A stretch of DNA of 64,000 nucleotides from Psychrobacter lutiphocae DSM 21542 (GTDB taxonomy: Bacteria; Pseudomonadota; Gammaproteobacteria; Pseudomonadales; Moraxellaceae). A program made the position numbers and the translations under genes. Positions 33,981-45,531 of this stretch are shown here, piece after piece. The notes under the pieces were generated by a model. It was given only the letters and a program-made list of their open reading frames with translations. It made no database searches and was not told the origin of the DNA. Positions within the stretch are counted from its first letter, which is position 1; every line of letters starts with the position of its first letter. The stretch is taken from assembly GCF_000382145.1 (NCBI RefSeq), contig NZ_KB907626.1, positions 59,271 through 123,270 on the forward strand. Direction: 5' to 3'.

Positions 33981-35519
33981 ATGTCTATTGCTATGTCTCC
34001 TTTATTCAAACTAGCATCAAAATCAGCCGCCAAATCCAAGGTGCAAACAGCGACAATAAATGCCTCAACAGTGGCAGATCAGTTGCGCTATCGATATTAT
34101 GAAAAATGTGATCTGATTACCCCAGCCAGTCCAGTGTTTTTAACCAATCTGTATGAAAATCTAGATCATTTAGATAACTTAGATGACAGTGTATTTGAGT
34201 CAGAATTTAATTCAGAGATGGTGGGCTGTGAGAGTATGCAGGATGCGCAGCCTTTATCATTGAGCAATTTTTTTGAAGGCTTAGCGCAGTTGACGACCAC
34301 AGGTGCAGTAGAGACTACTGAGATAGTGGAGGCCATCCATTCGGAGATTATTTTAAGGCCATTAGGGCGCTTTAATGAAGATCATTTGACTCGCTGGCAG
34401 CAAGGCTTGATACGTAAGGCTTATAATGTACTACGTAAAGGTATGAATCAGGTAGGCAATGGTCTGACCCAAGCTGGCGTAGCGCTATACCGCAAGAGCT
34501 TAAAAAAGCAAGACAGACGTATTTTGCCAGAAAAATTGAAATTACTGGCTAATGTGCTTAACGGTATGTTGGGGGATCATTTGGTCAGTCGTAATAATCC
34601 ATTAGCAGTCTCCATGATGCTGTATGGTAGATATGGACAGCCACAGCGGACAGAAATCTGTGGTCGTGTGGTTATTTTGTTGCATGGACTGTGTTTAAGT
34701 TATTTAAGTTGGCATCCGACAGAGGACAATAGCTTGGGTGAAAAAATAGCCTTGGCGCAGCCAGCAAGTACAGTCCTTTATTTGGATTATAATACTGGTA
34801 GGCGCATTTCTGAAAATGGTCATTGTTTAAACCGTTTGCTACAAGAGTTGGTAACTCACAATCCAGACATCAGTCAAATTGATTTGGTGGGATATAGCAT
34901 GGGTGGTTTAGTGGCACGTAGTGCGCTGTTTTATGCGGAGTTACAAAGTAGAGATTGGGTAAACAGGGTAGGCAACTTAATAACCTTGGGTTCTCCGCAT
35001 CAAGGTGCAGGGCTTGAGCGAATCAGTCATTTGATTTTGGATATTGTTGGTAAGGTACCTTTTGCCGGATCTTTGTCGAAATTGGGCAATATCCGTAGCG
35101 CCGGTATTATTGATTTGCGTCATGGTAGTATTCGTGATGCAGATTGGAAGTATTTGGGCAGCCGTGATGTATTGCCAGAAGAGTTTCGTCATCCGGCACG
35201 CTTGCCCAAGCATGTTCATACATTCTTAATTGCGGGTACTATCGCTGAAGGTATCTATGCGTCAAAAGCGAGTACTTGGGTAGGCGATGGTTTGGTCACC
35301 ATTGAGTCTGCGCTTGGTGAAAGTGACGGCGAGCACAATCTGTATGTGCCGGATGGACATAAGGCGGTGTTTTATGGAGTCAATCATCTAAACTTACAGT
35401 ATGACAGCCGAGTACATGCGCAGGTGCTGGCGTGGCTGGTGGATAATGGAAAGACAGATTTTGCATTAAATAATCGCATTCAGTCTTTTGCTGATGATGA
35501 TATTGATGTGGTAGTTTAG
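33981..35519 (+). CDS. Alpha/beta-hydrolase, lipase/esterase-like
   Basis: This 512-residue protein ends in an alpha/beta-hydrolase domain. The oxyanion region is VVILLHGLCLSYLSWH near residue 235, the nucleophile elbow is GYSMGG in LVGYSMGGLVARSALFY near residue 310, and a catalytic His lies in YGVNHLNLQYDSRVH near the C terminus. LITLGSPHQGAGLERI is typical of PGAP1/triacylglycerol-lipase-like proteins. The first 200 residues, acidic then helical, match no family I recognise. There is no signal peptide. The hydrolysed ester is unknown. Confidence 0.8.
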   Translation: MSIAMSPLFKLASKSAAKSKVQTATINASTVADQLRYRYYEKCDLITPASPVFLTNLYENLDHLDNLDDSVFESEFNSEMVGCESMQDAQPLSLSNFFEGLAQLTTTGAVETTEIVEAIHSEIILRPLGRFNEDHLTRWQQGLIRKAYNVLRKGMNQVGNGLTQAGVALYRKSLKKQDRRILPEKLKLLANVLNGMLGDHLVSRNNPLAVSMMLYGRYGQPQRTEICGRVVILLHGLCLSYLSWHPTEDNSLGEKIALAQPASTVLYLDYNTGRRISENGHCLNRLLQELVTHNPDISQIDLVGYSMGGLVARSALFYAELQSRDWVNRVGNLITLGSPHQGAGLERISHLILDIVGKVPFAGSLSKLGNIRSAGIIDLRHGSIRDADWKYLGSRDVLPEEFRHPARLPKHVHTFLIAGTIAEGIYASKASTWVGDGLVTIESALGESDGEHNLYVPDGHKAVFYGVNHLNLQYDSRVHAQVLAWLVDNGKTDFALNNRIQSFADDDIDVVV

Positions 35520-35631
35520 ACAAAAAAAGTAGTAGGATCTAAAAGAGACAGCATCAAAAAAACAGCATAAAGATACACTTTAACCCTCATTTTTCAAGTT
35601 GGAATGGGGTATTATTTATAATAACACTCCG

Positions 35632-35743
35632 CTCTCAACTATTTATAACCTATTGATATTTAAAGGTTTATACCAGTAAATCTTAACAACTAAATATTTT
35701 AAGCCCTTTAAAATCAAGGGTTAAAAAAAAGAGTTGAGATTCG
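35632..35743. mobile_element. 112-bp miniature element, copy A (F3)
   Basis: This sequence recurs in inverted orientation at 60899-61011. Its ends are imperfect inverted repeats built on TCTCAACT and AGTTGAGA, and shared internal runs include ACAACTAAATATTTTAAG and CCTTTAAAATCAAGGGTTAA. It ends 35 bases before the hdeD-like start. Confidence 0.75.
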
Positions 35744-35778
35744 GATAATAATGATAATAATATAAATTAGGAGGGATT

Positions 35779-36417
35779 ATGAGTGTTGGAGTCTTAAAAG
35801 CACTGACAGAGTCGGTCAGATATTGGTATATTCCTTTAATTGTGGGCGTACTATTTATCGCTACTGGTATTTATACCTTTATGTCGCCTGAGACTTCTTA
35901 TTTGGCTTTGTCAGTACTGTTTAGCATATCGTTTATTGTCACTGGTATTGCAGAGATTGTTTTTTCTCTGTCTAATAAAGAGGTGATGGATAACTGGGGC
36001 TGGACGTTGGCTTTTGGTATTTTGACGTTGATCGTGGGTATTTTGTTGTTTATTAATCCTGCGTTATCGATGACCACTTTGCCTTATTATGTGGGTTTTT
36101 TAATTTTGTTTCGCTCCATTAGCGCTATTAGTTTTTCGTTAGATTTAAAGCGTTATGCGATTGGCGACTGGAGTTTGTTGCTGCTGCTGGGTGTGTTGGG
36201 GCTGATTTTTGCGTTTGTATTAATCTGGAATCCGGTATTTGCGGGTATGACCTTGATTGTGTGGACGGGATTGGCGCTGATTTCATCTGGGGTATTTAGT
36301 TTGTATTTGGCGTGGAAGTTAAGAGCGATGAACAATCGGGTAAAAAATATACCGGATGAGTTAAGATACAAGATTCGGTTATTAGAAAATGAGATTAATG
36401 ATAATTTTAATCGTTAA
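35779..36417 (+). CDS. HdeD/DUF308-family membrane protein
   Basis: This 212-residue inner-membrane protein has six hydrophobic segments arranged as three pairs, a pattern of the HdeD acid-resistance family (DUF308). Typical phrases are GVLFIATGIYTFMSPETSYLALSVLF and FILFRSISAISFSL. AGGAGG stands seven bases before the ATG, among the strongest ribosome-binding sites in the window. A cytoplasmic, charged tail of about 25 residues closes it. A role in acid tolerance is known only for the E. coli member. The F3 element directly upstream may carry or disturb its promoter. Confidence 0.85.
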   Translation: MSVGVLKALTESVRYWYIPLIVGVLFIATGIYTFMSPETSYLALSVLFSISFIVTGIAEIVFSLSNKEVMDNWGWTLAFGILTLIVGILLFINPALSMTTLPYYVGFLILFRSISAISFSLDLKRYAIGDWSLLLLLGVLGLIFAFVLIWNPVFAGMTLIVWTGLALISSGVFSLYLAWKLRAMNNRVKNIPDELRYKIRLLENEINDNFNR

Positions 36418-36453
36418 TTCAATTTAATCGTTAAATCAATGTGCCAGACAACA

Positions 36454-36488
36454 AAAGACCCAGTAATTTTAATTACTAGGTCTTTTTT
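36454..36488 (+). terminator. Terminator after the HdeD-like gene
   Basis: AGACCCAGTAAT pairs with ATTACTAGGTCT with one mismatch, followed by TTTTTT. It lies between convergent genes (HdeD-like and hslO). Confidence 0.88.
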
Positions 36489-36561
36489 ATGGTGATTATT
36501 ATGATTATGTGACTATTGATGATGTCAATGATGTAGCTGATATCAATGTTAAACCTCAACT

Positions 36562-37491
36562 TTAAGCAAAAATCTGCTCAACATCATCCTTAGTAAATCT
36601 ATATATCGAGCCACAAAAGCCACAGTCCATCTCAAACATGCCTTGTTGCTCAGCAATAATCTCTAATGCTTCAGCCTCGCCAAGTTGTGCAATGGCCGCT
36701 TCACATTTGCTGCGTGAACAGGTACAGCCAAATTGCAACTCAACTGCTTCTGGCACCACCACCTGCTCTTCATTATACAAGCGATAGATAATCTCACGCG
36801 CATCCAAGGTCGTTAATTCCTCGAACTTCACCGTACGGGTTAACAGGCTTAAGCGCATCCATAAATCATCATCGATACCAGCAGATTCATTTTGCTCAAT
36901 TTCATACTGCTCTTCTGCGGTCAATGGCAGCATTTGTACCAAAATACCGCCTGCTTGCAAGCCATCACAGGCCAAGTTAATTAAAGTTGGAATCTGGGCA
37001 GATTGCAGTTGATAGTGTGCCAAGCACTCGGCCAAGGTGTCGTAACTGCGCTCCACAATGCCTTGATAGGCCTCGCCACCTTTGGGCTGAATGTTAATAA
37101 ACATCACCCCTTTGCCCGGTGCACCCAGCTCTGCAAAGGCTTCATTGGCAGTCGATTTGGCAGCCCAAGCTTGCTGCTGTGCTTCGGTTTCTTGCTTCCA
37201 GCTGGCAAGCGCACGGATAATACCGGATTGATCACATTCGGCCATTGCCCAGTTTATCAGGCTGTTTTCATCCGATGATTGCAGTTGGATAGAGAGGGTG
37301 CCGTCAATTTTTAAAGTGCCAATTAGTAAGCTGGCAGCGGTAAGCATTTCACCCAGTAAGCGTTTGATAGATTCTGGGTATTCTTTTTGGGCGGTGATGG
37401 TGGCGTAGCTGTGTTGCAGGCGCACCACATCACCACGGACAGGCGAGTCAGCGATAAAAAAGCGTTGGCGTAAATCGGTAAGGTTGCTCAT
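36562..37491 (-). CDS. hslO: Redox-regulated chaperone Hsp33
   Basis: Hsp33 is a cytoplasmic holdase activated when its zinc-binding cysteines are oxidised. The 309 residues from ATG 37491 show the N-terminal fold (FFIADSPVRGDVVRLQHSY, ESIKRLLGEMLTAASLL) and the C-terminal switch cysteines as CTC in FGCTCSRSKC and CGFC in MDCGFCGSIYRF. A frame extending 36 codons upstream (to 37599) is Gln/Asn/Ser-rich, unlike the family, so the later ATG is chosen. It is monocistronic. Confidence 0.94.
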   Translation of the reverse strand: MSNLTDLRQRFFIADSPVRGDVVRLQHSYATITAQKEYPESIKRLLGEMLTAASLLIGTLKIDGTLSIQLQSSDENSLINWAMAECDQSGIIRALASWKQETEAQQQAWAAKSTANEAFAELGAPGKGVMFINIQPKGGEAYQGIVERSYDTLAECLAHYQLQSAQIPTLINLACDGLQAGGILVQMLPLTAEEQYEIEQNESAGIDDDLWMRLSLLTRTVKFEELTTLDAREIIYRLYNEEQVVVPEAVELQFGCTCSRSKCEAAIAQLGEAEALEIIAEQQGMFEMDCGFCGSIYRFTKDDVEQIFA

Positions 37492-37778
37492 ATGGATCTC
37501 AGTTATTTGTTTGCTACTTTGATTAGCTTGTGAATATTTTGAGTGGTTAGCTTGTTTATAGGATGTGCTATATATTGGGGGTGTATTGGCATTTATCAAT
37601 ATTTAAGAGATAGTGTTTGGATTTATGAAAATTTATTTGCTCTTTAAATGATTTTAAATGTATCATTTTAATGTATACTTGATTTTTAGGGATTTAGAAG
37701 CAGTTTTTGGTTAGGTGATGGATTGCACCAGTGACAACCAAAAGGCTGTGTACTTAACATAAAACGAAAGGATTCGTT

Positions 37779-39512
37779 ATGATCAATATCAGTCAGGTGC
37801 CCCGCATTAGTATGGGCGCAAAATCTGCCAATGCGCCGCTCACAATGAGCCAAGATCAAGGCCCAACCACCCCGTTAATTGAAGCCACTATCGGCGACTT
37901 TTTTGATGCCATGGTCGCCAAATATCCTGAGCGTGAAGCCTTAGTGGTCTGTCATCAAAATATCCGCTGGAGCTATCGAGAGCTACAACAAAAGGTCAAC
38001 CAACTGGCTAGCGCTATGATTGAAATGGGGCTGGAAATTGGAGATCGTGTCGGTATCTGGTCGCATAACAATGCAGAATGGCTACTGATGCAATTGGCCA
38101 CCGCTAAAGTCGGCGTCATCTTGGTCAATATCAATCCTGCCTATCGCAGCTTTGAGTTGCAATATGCGCTAAATAAGCTTGGCTGCTCGGTGTTGGTCTT
38201 GATGCGCCACTTCAAAACCAGTGATTATACCAACATCATTCGTGAGCTGTGCCCTGAGATTTATCATAAACAATATACGCAACTGGATTTAGTCGAAATT
38301 CCAACCGTTGAGCGTATTATTTGGATTGATGAGCCAGAGACGGATGAAGAGTTTGGCTTTATGCAAAAGTTTTCACATTGGATGGCAGAAGGTGATGCCA
38401 ATGACCCAAGAGTGGCAGAGCGACAGGCCAAACTCAAAAACACCGATGCCATTAACGTTCAGTTTACCAGTGGTACAACTGGTACGCCAAAAGGGGCGAC
38501 TTTAACCCATCGCAATATCTTAAATAATGGTTATTTTATTGGTGAGGCGATGGATTTAAGCGAAGAAGATCGCTTGTGTATTCCTGTGCCGCTATATCAC
38601 TGCTTTGGTATGGTGCTTGGTAATCTGGCGATCCTGACCCATGGTGGCTGTGTTATTTATCCCAATGATGGCTTTGATCCGTTAAGCGTATTAGAAGCGG
38701 TACAAAATGAAAAATGTACGGCGCTGCATGGCGTACCGACCATGTTTATTGCTGAATTGGATCATCCAGACTTTGATAAATACGACTTATCTAGCTTACG
38801 CACAGGTATTATGGCGGGCTCAAGCTGTCCGATTGAGGTGATGCGCCGAGTGATTGATGAGATGCACATGAGCGAGATTACCATCGCCTATGGCATGACA
38901 GAGACCAGTCCAGTATCTTGCCAGACCAATAAGCACACACCGCTGGACAAACAAGTGTCCACCGTGGGATTGGTGCAGCCAAATATCGAAGTCAAAATTG
39001 TCGATACTGAAACTGGTGAAGTGGTGCCGATTGGGGAAACCGGAGAGCTATTAACCAAAGGCTATTCAGTCATGAAGGGCTATTGGGGCAGCCGCTTTAA
39101 AACGCGAGAAGCGATCCAAGGTGGCTGGATGCATACCGGAGATTTGGCGACTATGGATGAAGATGGTTATGTCAAAATCGTTGGCCGTAGTAAAGATATG
39201 ATCATTCGTGGCGGGGAAAATATTTATCCAGTTGAGATTGAAAACTATCTATATCGCCATCCAAAAATTCGTGATGTGCAAATTGTCGGTGTCCCAGATA
39301 AAAAGTATGGTGAGGTGCTGGCTGCTTGGATTATTCCGCGTAAAAATGCACAGCTGACAGAAGAGGAAGTCAAGCAATTTTGCAAAGACAACATTGCTCA
39401 TTATAAAGTACCTAAGTATTACCGCTTTGTTGAAGAGTATCCAATGACGGTCACCGGCAAGATACAAAAATATAAAATCACAGAGATGATGATAGCAGAG
39501 CTGGGTCTGTAG
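37779..39512 (+). CDS. AMP-binding acyl-CoA ligase heading the liu operon
   Basis: This 577-residue adenylate-forming enzyme activates a carboxylic acid to its CoA ester. The phosphate loop [30 protein letters not shown], the [16 protein letters not shown] motif and the catalytic Lys in [10 protein letters not shown] are present. It is of the medium-chain/short-chain fatty acyl-CoA synthetase type. GAAAGGATTCG precedes the ATG. It sits 137 bases before liuB on the same strand, so isovalerate, acetoacetate or another branched acid is a reasonable substrate, not shown by the sequence. Confidence 0.85.
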   Translation: MINISQVPRISMGAKSANAPLTMSQDQGPTTPLIEATIGDFFDAMVAKYPEREALVVCHQNIRWSYRELQQKVNQLASAMIEMGLEIGDRVGIWSHNNAEWLLMQLATAKVGVILVNINPAYRSFELQYALNKLGCSVLVLMRHFKTSDYTNIIRELCPEIYHKQYTQLDLVEIPTVERIIWIDEPETDEEFGFMQKFSHWMAEGDANDPRVAERQAKLKNTDAINVQFTSGTTGTPKGATLTHRNILNNGYFIGEAMDLSEEDRLCIPVPLYHCFGMVLGNLAILTHGGCVIYPNDGFDPLSVLEAVQNEKCTALHGVPTMFIAELDHPDFDKYDLSSLRTGIMAGSSCPIEVMRRVIDEMHMSEITIAYGMTETSPVSCQTNKHTPLDKQVSTVGLVQPNIEVKIVDTETGEVVPIGETGELLTKGYSVMKGYWGSRFKTREAIQGGWMHTGDLATMDEDGYVKIVGRSKDMIIRGGENIYPVEIENYLYRHPKIRDVQIVGVPDKKYGEVLAAWIIPRKNAQLTEEEVKQFCKDNIAHYKVPKYYRFVEEYPMTVTGKIQKYKITEMMIAELGL

Positions 39513-39649
39513 CTCTGTAAAAGGACAGTTTTGTAAAAGTGCAATGTCGTAAAAACGCTAGCTTAGCGAAACAATAGTAAAGTTTTTTCATCTAGCCTAG
39601 TACAAATTTCAGTACAAAATAGGGTCAGAAAATAAAAGAAAGGGATGTC

Positions 39650-41260
<1,611 letters not shown>

Positions 41261-41323
41261 GAAACAAGAGATTCAATCACTGAACCCCTGGATAATACGT
41301 TGAATAAAAAAGAAAAATAAATT

Positions 41324-42103
41324 ATGAATACGCTACTTGTAGAAAAAAATAACCACATTGCCACAGTTACCTTAAATCGCCCTGACAAACGCAATGCCTT
41401 TAATGATGATGTTATTGCAGAATTGGATGAGGTTTTTACCCGTCTTGGGCAAGATGATGAGGTGAGAGCGATTGTGTTAACAGGTACAGGCAAAGCCTTT
41501 TGCGCTGGCGCTGACTTAAACTGGATGCGAGCCATGGCCGATTATAGCCGTGAAGAAAACTTAGCCGATGCGGATAAATTAGCACAGATGCTCAAGGTGA
41601 TTTATAGCTGTCCGAAGCCAACGCTTGCTGCCATTCAAGGGGATGTCTATGCCGGTGGTATTGGTTTGGTCGCAGCTTGTGATGTGGCAATCGCGGTTGA
41701 TTCTGCCAAATTTTGCTTAAGCGAAGTGCGTTTGGGATTGGTGCCAGCGACTATCAGTCCTTATGTGATTCGAGCGATGGGCGCCCGTGCTGCGCACCGT
41801 TATTTTTTAACCGCAGAAGTGTTTGATGCCGTGGAGGCACATCGTATCGGCATGATTCATGAGTGTGTGCCTGCTGATGAGTTGGATAGCACCGTTGCAG
41901 CGATTGCCAAAAAGCTATGCAACAATAGCCCCAATGCGGTTAAAGTGTGCAAACAGCTGTTGCAAAGTGTGGCTGGTGAGATAATCGATGATGAGCTCAT
42001 TGAGCAAACGGTCGAAGGTATTGCCGATATCCGTGCCTCTATTGAGGGAAAAGAAGGTGTGCAATCCTTTTTGCAAAAACGCAAGCCGAATTGGCTGTTG
42101 TAA
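41324..42103 (+). CDS. liuC: Methylglutaconyl-CoA hydratase
   Basis: LiuC hydrates 3-methylglutaconyl-CoA to HMG-CoA. The 259-residue crotonase-fold enzyme has the oxyanion motifs GTGKAFCAGADLNWM and QGDVYAGGIGLVAACDVAIA and the catalytic region LSEVRLGLVPATISPYVIRAMG, typical of this hydratase branch. The ribosome-binding site is weak (AAGAAAAA). It stands between liuB (63-base gap) and liuD (100-base gap), as in Pseudomonas liu operons. Confidence 0.92.
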   Translation: MNTLLVEKNNHIATVTLNRPDKRNAFNDDVIAELDEVFTRLGQDDEVRAIVLTGTGKAFCAGADLNWMRAMADYSREENLADADKLAQMLKVIYSCPKPTLAAIQGDVYAGGIGLVAACDVAIAVDSAKFCLSEVRLGLVPATISPYVIRAMGARAAHRYFLTAEVFDAVEAHRIGMIHECVPADELDSTVAAIAKKLCNNSPNAVKVCKQLLQSVAGEIIDDELIEQTVEGIADIRASIEGKEGVQSFLQKRKPNWLL

Positions 42104-42203
42104 GGCTCGTATATTAAGAGTTAAAACCATCATTTATTATTTTTGAATCAGTTATACGCAGATAAAGCTGTAAGCGGCATGTTAAATATCTAAAGGAATA
42201 GTT

Positions 42204-44366
42204 ATGTTTACAAAAATTTTAATCGCCAACCGTGGGGAAATTGCTTGCCGTGTGGCGGCCACGGCCAAGCGGATGGGCGTGCGCACCGTTGCCGTCTATT
42301 CAGATGCTGACCGTTATGCTAAGCATGTCAGCGCCTGTGATGAAGCCGTTTATTTGGGTGGCTCTGCGCCAAAGGACAGCTACTTAAAAGGTGATTTGCT
42401 GATTCAAATTGCCAAAGAGACAGGGGCGCAGGCTATTCATCCTGGCTATGGGTTTTTGAGTGAAAACGCCTCGTTTGCTAAAGCTTGTCAGGACGCTGGT
42501 ATTGTATTTATAGGCCCTTCTGCCGAGGCGATTATGGCAATGGGCTTAAAGTCTGAATCAAAGCAGTTAATGGAAACGGCAGGCGTGCCACTCATTCCTG
42601 GCTATCATGGTAGCAATCAAGCCCCAGAATTTTTGCATCAACAAGCCGATAGCATTGGTTATCCGTTATTAATCAAAGCCAGCTCAGGCGGTGGCGGTAA
42701 AGGAATGCGTTTGGTCGAGCGCAGTGAAGATTTTATTAGTCTACTAGAGTCGTGCCGCCGCGAAGCCATTACCAGCTTTGGCAATGACGCCATGCTGCTA
42801 GAAAAATATGCGTTAAACCCACGCCATATTGAAATTCAAGTCTTTGGTGACAGTCATGGCAACTATGTTCATCTATTTGAGCGGGACTGTTCGGTACAGC
42901 GCCGCCATCAAAAAGTACTAGAAGAAGCGCCAGCGCCCGGTGTCGATGAGGTCATGCGTGAGGCGATGGGGCAAGCAGCGATAAATGCAGCGCGTGCGGT
43001 CAATTATGTGGGCGCAGGTACAGTGGAGTTTATTGTTGAGCAGCGCCCGAGTGCAGATGGCAAAGTCGAGATGGGCTTTTACTTTATGGAGATGAATACC
43101 CGCTTACAAGTTGAGCATCCAGTGACTGAAGCCATTACTGGCGTCGACTTGGTGGAATGGCAGTTGCGAGTGGCCGCTGGCGGTGAATTGCCGCTTAAGC
43201 AGCAGGCGTTGGCCATGAATGGGCATGCGATTGAGGCGCGTATTTGTGCAGAAATGCCAGATAAAGATTTTTTACCCGCCACTGGCAGTTTGCTAGCGTA
43301 CCGCAAGCCGCAGCAGCATACCAGTTTTGAAGCGGGTGCTGTGCGCATCGATGATGGGGTGGCTGAGGGTGATGTGATTAGCCCGTTTTATGACTCTATG
43401 ATTGCCAAGCTGATTGTACATGCGCCGACCCGTGAGCAAGCGCTTGCTAAGCTGGATCAAGCTTTGGCGCAAACTCGTATTGTCGGTTTGCCCAATAACG
43501 TCGCCTTTTTGCGTCATATCTTGGCCACAGACTCCTTCAGTCAGGCCAAGTTAGATACAGCGCTTATTGAGCGTGAAAAACAGGTGCTATTTAATCAGCA
43601 GTCATTGCCAGTATCCTTGTTAGCGTCAAGTGCTGTGGTACACCAATTGCTGCAAGAGCAGCAGGTACAAAGCCAGCAACGACTTGATGCGCAAGGCATA
43701 CAAGATCCTTTTGCGCAGCTGGATGGCTGGCGAGGATACAGTCCGTATCAGCGCCATTTTAACTTGCTGTTTGTGCAGCACGCACAAGCACAGCCTTTAT
43801 ATTTGCAGGCAGTGATCGGTGTACAACAGGCCATTGCTGGGCGTGATAATAAATGCATTAAGCTGAGTCTATATCAGGTCACGGAAGCGGAAACCACGCA
43901 TCCCAAGCCAATAGATGCAGACAGTCCATTGCTATATCATGCTGAGATTGAATTTAGCAGCACCAATACCAGCACCAGTACTAGGGGTGATAACGACAGT
44001 AACCGTTATACGCTATGGTTAGACGGTCAGCGTTTGTCAGTGCAGTGCTGGGCAGAACAAGAGACAGTCAGTGTCTTTAGTGATGCTGGCAGTGGTCAAA
44101 TACAGTTGCTTGATGTGATGGTGCATGTCGATGGCGATACCCAAGCTGCAGGTAGCTTAAAGTCGCCGATGCCAGGACAGGTGGTGGCGTTTAAAGTGGC
44201 GGAAGGCGATTGCGTTAAGCAAGGTCAGGCGCTGGCAGTGATTGAAGCGATGAAAATTGAGCATACCATTAATGCGCCAACCGATGGTGTGGTTGCTGAG
44301 CTGCTGTTTGCCCCTGGCGATTTGGTAGCAGATGGTGATGAGCTGTTACGCCTAGATACGGAATAG
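42204..44366 (+). CDS. liuD: Methylcrotonyl-CoA carboxylase alpha subunit
   Basis: LiuD (MccA) is the biotin-carrying subunit. Its 720 residues contain a biotin carboxylase domain (LIANRGEIACRVAATAKRMG, HPGYGFLSENA, the ATP loop ASSGGGGKGMRLV, EMNTRLQVEHPVTEAITG), a middle region, and a C-terminal biotinyl domain with the biotin Lys in VIEAMKIEHTINAP. Around residues 590-610 lies a Ser/Thr/Asn-rich low-complexity stretch that may be a linker. AAAGGAATAG precedes the ATG. Confidence 0.95.
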   Translation: MFTKILIANRGEIACRVAATAKRMGVRTVAVYSDADRYAKHVSACDEAVYLGGSAPKDSYLKGDLLIQIAKETGAQAIHPGYGFLSENASFAKACQDAGIVFIGPSAEAIMAMGLKSESKQLMETAGVPLIPGYHGSNQAPEFLHQQADSIGYPLLIKASSGGGGKGMRLVERSEDFISLLESCRREAITSFGNDAMLLEKYALNPRHIEIQVFGDSHGNYVHLFERDCSVQRRHQKVLEEAPAPGVDEVMREAMGQAAINAARAVNYVGAGTVEFIVEQRPSADGKVEMGFYFMEMNTRLQVEHPVTEAITGVDLVEWQLRVAAGGELPLKQQALAMNGHAIEARICAEMPDKDFLPATGSLLAYRKPQQHTSFEAGAVRIDDGVAEGDVISPFYDSMIAKLIVHAPTREQALAKLDQALAQTRIVGLPNNVAFLRHILATDSFSQAKLDTALIEREKQVLFNQQSLPVSLLASSAVVHQLLQEQQVQSQQRLDAQGIQDPFAQLDGWRGYSPYQRHFNLLFVQHAQAQPLYLQAVIGVQQAIAGRDNKCIKLSLYQVTEAETTHPKPIDADSPLLYHAEIEFSSTNTSTSTRGDNDSNRYTLWLDGQRLSVQCWAEQETVSVFSDAGSGQIQLLDVMVHVDGDTQAAGSLKSPMPGQVVAFKVAEGDCVKQGQALAVIEAMKIEHTINAPTDGVVAELLFAPGDLVADGDELLRLDTE

Positions 44367-44422
44367 CTATATATCAACTCAATATTACCAATCAACTCAC
44401 TTTTCATAAAAAACGCCATAGC

Positions 44423-44462
44423 CCTAATTTTTATAACAAAGGCCTAATTTTTATAACAAAAG
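44423..44462. repeat. 20-bp tandem duplication before liuE
   Basis: CCTAATTTTTATAACAAAGG is repeated directly (44423-44442 and 44443-44462, the last base or two differing). The second copy ends ten bases before the liuE start, leaving that gene without a visible Shine-Dalgarno. Confidence 0.88.
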
Positions 44463-44471
44463 AGTGCACCA

Positions 44472-45392
44472 ATGAATTATCCAGATAAGGTTCAGATTAT
44501 TGATGTCAGTCCCAGAGATGGGCTGCAAAATGAAAAGCAAACCGTGCCCACTGAGATTAAGTTTGAGCTGATACAAGGCTTGATTGACGCTGGTATCACC
44601 AAGCTTGAAGCCACCAGTTTTGTCTCGCCCAAATGGGTGCCACAAATGGGCGATAACAGTGCGCTGATGCAATTGATTAATAGCAATGATAATCGCCATA
44701 AACAGGTTTGCTATTCGGTATTAACCCCAAATATGCGCGGCTTTGACAATGCGTTGGTGTTTGCGCCAGATGAAGTGGTAATTTTTGGCTCAGCCAGCGA
44801 AACCTTTAGCCAAAAAAATATTAATTGTAGTATTGATGAAAGCATTGAGCGCTTTGCGCCAGTAGCAGCAGCGGCAAAAGAGGCGGGTATTAAAGTCCGT
44901 GGTGTCATCTCTTGTACCGTGGGCTGTCCTTATGAGGGCGAGATTGCGCCCAGTCAGGTGGCCTATGTCACCAAGCGTCTGGTCGAGATTGGCGCCGAAC
45001 ACATAGGCATCGCCGATACCATAGGTGTTGGCACACCGATTAAAGTGCAAAACGCACTGAAAGCGGCACTAGATTATATAGATGTGCAACACATTTCAGG
45101 TCATTTTCACGATACTTATGGTCAGGCGTTGGCCAATACGCTAGCAGCGGTTGAGCTGGGTGTGGCGCAATATGATACCTCTGTAGCAGGTTTGGGCGGC
45201 TGTCCTTTTGCCAAAGGGGCGACGGGCAATGTGGCGACGGAAGATGTGGTTTATATGCTACAAGGTATGGGCATTGAAACTGGTGTTGATTTGGACAAAT
45301 TAATTTATGTTGGCCAGAAAATCAGTGATTATTTGGGACGTAAAAACAGCTCAAGAGCTGCAACAGCCTTATTGGCAAAGCAGACGTCATAG
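44472..45392 (+). CDS. liuE: Hydroxymethylglutaryl-CoA lyase
   Basis: LiuE cleaves HMG-CoA to acetyl-CoA and acetoacetate, the last step of leucine breakdown. The 306 residues have the HMG-CoA lyase signatures: VSPRDGLQNEKQTVPTEIK near the N terminus, EATSFVSPKWVPQMGD, GHFHDTYGQALAN with metal-binding histidines, and the active-site cysteine loop GLGGCPFAKGATGNVATED. A 20-bp duplication lies just upstream. Operon position agrees. Confidence 0.95.
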   Translation: MNYPDKVQIIDVSPRDGLQNEKQTVPTEIKFELIQGLIDAGITKLEATSFVSPKWVPQMGDNSALMQLINSNDNRHKQVCYSVLTPNMRGFDNALVFAPDEVVIFGSASETFSQKNINCSIDESIERFAPVAAAAKEAGIKVRGVISCTVGCPYEGEIAPSQVAYVTKRLVEIGAEHIGIADTIGVGTPIKVQNALKAALDYIDVQHISGHFHDTYGQALANTLAAVELGVAQYDTSVAGLGGCPFAKGATGNVATEDVVYMLQGMGIETGVDLDKLIYVGQKISDYLGRKNSSRAATALLAKQTS

Positions 45393-45531
45393 CAGTAAGC
45401 CATAACCGCAAACCATAGCCGTAAACCGCAAATATTAGCAGTAAAAAGTTTGATTTAAACACAAACAATTAACCATTTTTTTAACAACAACTTTTGTAAC
45501 AACAAACATAACAGACATAAAAGGGATATTT